Assembly (NCBI GenBank): GCA_964537685.1 | Contig: CAZICM010000002.1 | Span: 186,001-250,000 of the forward strand | Length of the DNA stretch: 64,000 bases | DNA from: CAZICM01 sp964537685 | GTDB lineage: Bacteria > Myxococcota_A > Polyangia > Polyangiales > Polyangiaceae | Direction: 5' to 3' | Shown: piece by piece, positions 59,228 through 64,000 of the stretch | Numbering within the stretch: the first letter of the stretch is position 1 | How the letters are laid out: each line of letters opens with the position of its first letter | Notes under the pieces: generated by a model | Seen by the model: the letters and a program-made list of their open reading frames with translations, nothing else | The model's database searches: none | Told to the model about the DNA's origin: nothing | Position numbers and translations under genes: made by a program

Positions 59228-62038
59228 ATGGCGGATCTACGCAAACCCAATTCAAACAGCTTATTCTTCTTGTACAGACACCGCCTCTTTGCCGCCCTTG
59301 GACTGGGCCTGCTCATCCCCGCCACAACCATCTCGGCCGCCTCTTGCGGAAGCGATAACGACGGCATCAGCGCGCCGCCCGGACAAATCCCCGGCATCAC
59401 CATTCCCTGCGAAAACGGCGCGACCCAAGGCTGCCATATCACCCTCGACACCAATAACAGCGTCCTTACCTGTTATGATGGCGTCCAATCCTGTGAAAAT
59501 GGCCAATGGAGCGCCTGCGCCAATGGCGAAACGGCCTACCGCCCCGCCCCGGCCGGCCAAGAAGCCGCGCTGCCCGGCGAAAATGCCGAAAACAATCTCG
59601 AGCCTCAAAACCACATCCTTCCTCAAAAATGCGTCAACAATCCCTGCGACCCGAGCTGCCAAGTCTTCGATGAAGATCCCGACGGCGGTGTAACGCCCGA
59701 GCCCGACGGCAGCATATTCAATTGGCAACAGGGCGATCTCGATGATTATCCTCCGGGCCTGGTCAACAAGGGCCTTCAAGAGCCTTGCGTCGAAGGATTT
59801 GATTGTCAATTCGATCATTATTGCTTCGATCCATCGAGCGGCAACTGCGCCCACAATCAATGCGAAACCGGCTCCGGCCTCAATTCCGAATGCAATCCCT
59901 GCGTCACCTCGATATGCGCCACAAACCCTGGATGCTGCACCTTTAGCTTCTCGGGCTCCTGCGGCCACAGCCCCTGCGTCACGGGCAGCAAACTCAGCAA
60001 AAACTGCGATCCTTGCGTCACTCAAATCTGCAACGCAATACCATCGTGCTGCAGCGGCTCCTGGACCAGCGCCTGCACAAATGCCGTCTCAACCATTTGC
60101 AATAAATCCTGCACAACGGGCACCTGGTCTCAAGCCTGCGTCGATAAAGTCAACACAACCTGCGGCGCCTTTTGCCAAAAAGATCCAGGCTGCGCCCACG
60201 ATAAATGTTATGAAGGCGGACCATTATCATCGAATTGCGACCCCTGCGTGGCTCAAATTAACGCCGCCGATCCTTATTGCGGCACCACGGCCTGGGATTC
60301 GATATGCGTCGATGAAGTCAACAGCATTTGCGGCAAAGACTGCACTCCTAAAGGCATTTGCGTTCCATGGATGCCCGGCCAAGAAAATCCCAATTGCCCA
60401 GGCATCGATTTAACCGCCGGCATTCCCTGCGGAAGCACCATTCCAGTCTGCAATCACGGCAATACAACCGCGCCGGCCGGCATTCGCATCATTCATTTCC
60501 CGGCCAACTCCCAGCAATATCCCAAATGCGCGCCCGACCAAAGCCATCCCCAAATGCACGAATGCTTCACCCAGGCGCCCATCCCGCCCGGCGAATGCAT
60601 CAGCGTCACAGGCTGCCCTCAATTGGTCGGCAATCGCGAGATTATGGTCAACCCGCCTGGCAATGCCTACCAGCCCGAATGCACTTGCCAAAACAACTGG
60701 TCGCTCTACAGCGGCGAAAGCTGCGGACCTCCCGTGTGTATCGGCGCAAAAAGCGAAGCTCAGATTAAAAAAGTCAATCTCTTCGTATCTGTAGACAAAT
60801 CGGGCTCCATGCAATGGAACGGATGGACCGAAGCCATGAACGCATTTAAATCGTTCTTTGGCGCCCCAAGCTCGGCGGGCCTTGGCGTTGCCCTTCGCTT
60901 CTGGCCCGACAGCCAGCCCGTCGCCGGATGCGATGGCGCCTGCAACACCAGCGCCTGCGCAACTCCCCTGGTTACCCTGGGCACCCTCACCTCGTCCCCG
61001 GCACCTTTAGACACCCACGAACAAGCCTTAATCAATGCCATCAATTCAAAATCGCCGGGCGGCAATACACCCATGTACGCGGCCCTCGCGGGCGCGACCC
61101 AATGGGCATCCACCAACCAGCAGGCCAATGCCAACGAAATCTTTAGCGTTGTTTTCGTAACGGACGGCGACCCCACCCAATGCAACCTCAATGTCAATAC
61201 AATTGCCGGATTGGCGGCCAATGCATTCAATAACTCCGGCGTACGCACCTACGTCATCGGCATTGAAGGCGCGAGTGTAAGCACGGTGAATTTAATCGCA
61301 TCCAGCGGAGGCACCGGCCAAGCCTTTTTGGTCCAAAAAGGCGTAAACAACAGCCAAGTCGAGGCCGATTTACTGGCCGCGCTCAATGCCATCCGGGGAA
61401 GCGCCGTTTCCTGCGATTTAGAATTAAACGGCGGCGGTATTTTCGACGCCAATGATGTAACGGTGCTCTACACGCCTGGAGGCTCCAGCAGCCCCGCGCC
61501 GCTCGCGCAAGTCAACAACGCCCAATCCTGCGGAAACGGCTGGTATTTCGACAATCCCGTCAATCCTTCCAAAGTCACGCTATGCCCATCGACATGCATG
61601 CAAATTCAATCGGATTTAGCGGCGAAAATCGAAGTATCCATTGGCTGCCCGCCCATGTACACACCCGCCACCTACACCGAAGTCTATACCGGCCAATGTC
61701 CACAAGGAACCAAAATTCAATGGGGATTCTTCGCCTACGACACCACAACGCCTCTCGACTCCAATGTGGTCTTCGATGCCCAAACATCCAGCGATGGAAT
61801 CAATTTCTCACCCGCCGCTAATCTAGCCATTGCAAAGGCATCTCCAAATACACAGGTGTGCCCCATGGGCGGCCCTGCCCCCTGCCCCGTCAATGTATTC
61901 AATAAACTCGGCGGAATTCCCAATGCCCAAAAAGAATATTTAAAGCTCACCACGACCATCAATCCCTCCACAGGCGGCTTGACCACGGCTACCATTCACA
62001 GTTGGGAAATCACCTACTCCTGCCCCGCGACGGAATAA
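59228..62038 (+). CDS. Cys-rich lipoprotein with von Willebrand factor A domain
   Basis: A 936-residue exported protein. The signal peptide ends at ISAASC (Cys40). The first half is extremely Cys-rich, with repeats of the type CxTGSxLxxxCDPCVTxIC (near CETGSGLNSECNPCVTSIC, CVTGSKLSKNCDPCVTQIC and CYEGGPLSSNCDPCVAQI). A VWA domain starts at about residue 517 with the MIDAS motif DKSGSM. A C-terminal beta-rich part has DGINFSPAANLA. VWA domains mediate metal-dependent adhesion; probably a surface adhesin. The ATG at 59228 has GAGGAA upstream; the TTG at 59207 has none. The next gene begins 3 bases after its stop. Confidence 0.83.
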   Translation: MADLRKPNSNSLFFLYRHRLFAALGLGLLIPATTISAASCGSDNDGISAPPGQIPGITIPCENGATQGCHITLDTNNSVLTCYDGVQSCENGQWSACANGETAYRPAPAGQEAALPGENAENNLEPQNHILPQKCVNNPCDPSCQVFDEDPDGGVTPEPDGSIFNWQQGDLDDYPPGLVNKGLQEPCVEGFDCQFDHYCFDPSSGNCAHNQCETGSGLNSECNPCVTSICATNPGCCTFSFSGSCGHSPCVTGSKLSKNCDPCVTQICNAIPSCCSGSWTSACTNAVSTICNKSCTTGTWSQACVDKVNTTCGAFCQKDPGCAHDKCYEGGPLSSNCDPCVAQINAADPYCGTTAWDSICVDEVNSICGKDCTPKGICVPWMPGQENPNCPGIDLTAGIPCGSTIPVCNHGNTTAPAGIRIIHFPANSQQYPKCAPDQSHPQMHECFTQAPIPPGECISVTGCPQLVGNREIMVNPPGNAYQPECTCQNNWSLYSGESCGPPVCIGAKSEAQIKKVNLFVSVDKSGSMQWNGWTEAMNAFKSFFGAPSSAGLGVALRFWPDSQPVAGCDGACNTSACATPLVTLGTLTSSPAPLDTHEQALINAINSKSPGGNTPMYAALAGATQWASTNQQANANEIFSVVFVTDGDPTQCNLNVNTIAGLAANAFNNSGVRTYVIGIEGASVSTVNLIASSGGTGQAFLVQKGVNNSQVEADLLAALNAIRGSAVSCDLELNGGGIFDANDVTVLYTPGGSSSPAPLAQVNNAQSCGNGWYFDNPVNPSKVTLCPSTCMQIQSDLAAKIEVSIGCPPMYTPATYTEVYTGQCPQGTKIQWGFFAYDTTTPLDSNVVFDAQTSSDGINFSPAANLAIAKASPNTQVCPMGGPAPCPVNVFNKLGGIPNAQKEYLKLTTTINPSTGGLTTATIHSWEITYSCPATE

Positions 62039-62041
62039 ATC

Positions 62042-63814
62042 ATGCGCCAAATACAAAAAAATGATTTAACCACACTATGGTTTTGTATCGCCTCCGGCGC
62101 GCTCTTCTTCGCCTGCTCCGACGACAGAGCCCAAATCAAGGCGCCTCCCGGCAGCCAAGGCACATCGTCCACCTCCTCGGGCAGCATGAACACAGGCGGC
62201 GCGGGCGGCGAAGCCGGAAACAATATGCAAGGCGGCGCGGGCGGCATGGGCATGGGAGGAACGGGCGGAATCAATACAATGCCCGAGTGCGGCAATTCGA
62301 TCATCGAATTGGGAGAGGTCTGCGACGGCCTTTCGCTGGGCGGCCTGGTTTGCAAGGATTTTGGCTTTGATAACGGCACGCTCGCCTGCACCGCCCAATG
62401 CACCTTCAATACATCCGGATGTTCTGGCACCGAAAGCTGCGCCGACGGCTCCGATAACGATGGTGATGGCGACATAGACTGCATGGACAGCGATTGCGCA
62501 GGACCCTGCATGAATTCATGCAATTCGATCGTAAGCCTAAGCGATCCGGCCACGGTCAACGGCGACATCAGCGGCCACGCCTCCCAGCAAGATCCCTCCT
62601 GCCTTTCGCCGGCGGGAAGTGGAAGCGAAGTCGTTTACGTCTTCACCGCGGCCCAAAGCGGAATGCTCGATCTCAAACTCGTATCGCTCTTTGATTTAGG
62701 CATTTCCGTGCGCACGACCTGCACCAGCGCCGCGAGCGAACAAGGCTGCGCCGATCAAAACTCGCCCGACGGCTCCGTCCGCCTCGCGATTCCCATCAAT
62801 CAAGGCCAAAGCGTATTCGTTCACATTGACGGCTACAGTCCCCTCGATGCCGGCCCGTACACGCTCTACGCCAAAAGCAGGCCCATTGCGTGCGGCGACG
62901 GCATCACCGACCCGTCCGAAGAATGCGACGATGGAAACAGCGCATCGGGCGACGGCTGCAGCGCTGCATGCAAGGTCGAAGCAAGCGAAACCGAAACCAA
63001 CAACACAGCGGGCACCGCCAATACTTATGTCAACCCATTCTTTGGATTTATTTCACCGGCGGGCGATGTCGATTATATTTCATTCAGCGTCGTCCAAGGT
63101 CCAGCCGCGGTGGTCGCCAATACATTCGATTTTGGAGACGGCGCCTGCGCGGCCGGATTGCTCGACACCAAAATTGAAATCCTAGCTTCCAATGGAAGCA
63201 CGGTCTTAGCGAGCGACGACAACGGAGGCGAACAGCTCTGCGCAAAAGCGGTAGCGGCAGGACTATTTCCCGGCACCTATTTCGCGAAGGTAAGCGCGCC
63301 CAACGCAGGCGACACCTTTGCCTATGTGCTATCCATTTCACAAGAATTGTGTGGCAATGCGATGGTCGGAAGCGGCGAACAATGCGACGACGGCAACACC
63401 AATGCGGGAGACGGCTGCGGACCCAATTGCCAATTCGAGCTCACCGAAAGCGAACCCAATAACACCAGCATGCAAGCCGATTCTTTTGTAAACCCCTGGG
63501 TAGCCGCGATCAACCCGGCAAACGACATCGACATCATTTCAATTGCCGTACCTGGCCCCGCATCCTTTTTGGGCGCCCAAACCATCGACCATGGAACGGG
63601 CGCCTGCACGGCTGGCAATATCGACAATATCATCGAAATCCTAGGCACCAATGGCAGCACCGTACTGGCCACCGACGACGACAACGGCGAAGGATATTGC
63701 GCCTACGCCGCGGCCGACAACCTCCCCGCGGGCACCTATTACGTCCGCGTCAAAGCCGGCCCGCTCAACATCAACACGCCATTTTCCTATGGCATTGACA
63801 TGATCATTCAATAA
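62042..63814 (+). CDS. Lipoprotein with myxobacterial Cys-rich repeats and PPC-like domains
   Basis: A 590-residue exported protein. Lipobox LFFAC (Cys25), a Gly/Ser/Met linker, then a first Cys-rich repeat (CGNSIIELGEVCDG) and several hundred residues with two further copies (CGDGITDPSEECDDGNSASGDGC and CGNAMVGSGEQCDDGNTNAGDGC). Each of the latter is followed by a pre-peptidase C-terminal-like domain (ETETNNTAGTAN...GDVDYISFSV; ESEPNNTSMQAD...NDIDIISIAV). It is probably part of the outer surface. Three bases separate it from the upstream VWA lipoprotein gene, so the two should be cotranscribed. Confidence 0.82.
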   Translation: MRQIQKNDLTTLWFCIASGALFFACSDDRAQIKAPPGSQGTSSTSSGSMNTGGAGGEAGNNMQGGAGGMGMGGTGGINTMPECGNSIIELGEVCDGLSLGGLVCKDFGFDNGTLACTAQCTFNTSGCSGTESCADGSDNDGDGDIDCMDSDCAGPCMNSCNSIVSLSDPATVNGDISGHASQQDPSCLSPAGSGSEVVYVFTAAQSGMLDLKLVSLFDLGISVRTTCTSAASEQGCADQNSPDGSVRLAIPINQGQSVFVHIDGYSPLDAGPYTLYAKSRPIACGDGITDPSEECDDGNSASGDGCSAACKVEASETETNNTAGTANTYVNPFFGFISPAGDVDYISFSVVQGPAAVVANTFDFGDGACAAGLLDTKIEILASNGSTVLASDDNGGEQLCAKAVAAGLFPGTYFAKVSAPNAGDTFAYVLSISQELCGNAMVGSGEQCDDGNTNAGDGCGPNCQFELTESEPNNTSMQADSFVNPWVAAINPANDIDIISIAVPGPASFLGAQTIDHGTGACTAGNIDNIIEILGTNGSTVLATDDDNGEGYCAYAAADNLPAGTYYVRVKAGPLNINTPFSYGIDMIIQ

Positions 63815-63871
63815 GCCATCCCCGCTTTTTTAGGCTTGACCCGCGTGGGCCGCGCGAGCACCCTCCACCCC

Positions 63872-64000
63872 GTGCCCCAACGCAATCATTATCTCTTCGT
63901 ATGCGTAAACCGCCGCCCCGACGGCTCACCCAAAGGCTCTTGTGCCCAAAACGGCGCCGTCGAAATCCACGCCGCCCTCAAGAGCGCCCTCGCCGAAAAC
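63872..64000 (+). CDS. Thioredoxin-like [2Fe-2S] ferredoxin, N-terminal part (cut by window edge)
   Basis: The last 129 bases give 43 residues starting VPQRNHYLFVCVNRRPDG with C-x12-C (CVNRRPDGSPKGSC), the first cluster-ligand pair of thioredoxin-fold [2Fe-2S] ferredoxins, followed by a helix (IHAALKSALAEN). Upstream in-frame GTG (63845) and TTG (63836) are other possible starts. The rest of the protein lies outside the window. Confidence 0.72.
   Translation, partial: MPQRNHYLFVCVNRRPDGSPKGSCAQNGAVEIHAALKSALAEN

Noticed and set aside
59261..60025. 254-codon open frame antisense to the VWA lipoprotein
   Set aside because: Ala/Gly-rich mirror of the Cys-rich repeats; no start signal.
1..64000. 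CRISPR array, tRNA or rRNA genes, insertion sequences
   Set aside because: No regularly spaced repeats, no tRNA- or rRNA-like segments and no transposase-like protein were found by reading; a covariance search for tRNAs was not possible.

Overview
The window looks like a chromosomal segment of a myxobacterium (phylum Myxococcota, formerly Deltaproteobacteria). Evidence: Cys-rich repeats of the CGNGxxExGExCDDGN type, MYXO-CTERM tails (GC-C, hydrophobic stretch, Arg cluster) on several exported proteins, many lipoproteins with Gly/Ser-rich linkers after the lipobox Cys, large Ser/Thr kinase fusions, and a CxxC zinc-ribbon N-terminus at the left edge. I saw no rRNA, tRNA, CRISPR array or insertion sequence.

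Layout. 1-7.6 kb: cut zinc-ribbon gene, a GMC oxidoreductase with a small subunit-3-like partner, a GT-C-like membrane protein, then a tight P450 / membrane protein / ABC-ATPase run. 7.7-17.2 kb: a giant amidohydrolase-containing lipoprotein, a D-aminoacylase-type hydrolase, a lipoprotein, a membrane protein, an esterase and an aminopeptidase P. 17.2-26.5 kb: a lipoprotein with two retropepsin-like units and a PDZ domain, a kinase-ATPase hybrid, a DDxxD isoprenoid-synthase-like protein with a tiny partner, and a metallopeptidase-like protein fused to a cyclic-nucleotide-binding domain. 26.8-31.9 kb: secreted proteins (S74-like chaperone lipoprotein, HmuY-like lipoprotein, HExxH protease, subtilase). 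32.0-40.1 kb: a 2OG oxygenase-SDR fusion and a complete reductive pyrimidine catabolism operon (PreA, PreT, aminotransferase, dihydropyrimidinase, beta-ureidopropionase). 40.5-42.4 kb: small regulators, including an HTH / ImmA-IrrE pair. 42.4-49.5 kb: a three-gene operon of two CHAT-NTPase proteins and a transmembrane pseudokinase with an exported Cys-rich tail. 49.6-64 kb: paired Cys-rich lipoproteins, a five-haem cytochrome, a urate-hydroxylase-like membrane protein, a cupredoxin lipoprotein, a peroxiredoxin with an in-frame TGA at the catalytic position, BioA, a di-haem peroxidase, two large surface lipoproteins and a cut thioredoxin-like ferredoxin gene.

The two most notable observations are (i) the peroxiredoxin at 55950-56489, whose TGA sits where the peroxidatic Cys should be and is followed by a hairpin matching the bacterial SECIS pattern, so it is probably a selenoprotein, and (ii) the CHAT/CHAT-like/pseudokinase operon at 42441-49499. 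In that operon one CHAT protease keeps its His-Cys pair, its paralogue has Ser in place of Cys, and the kinase-like partner has lost the catalytic Asp. This is a plausible, not obviously described, signalling or cell-death module. All functions are read from sequence motifs only; no database search was possible.
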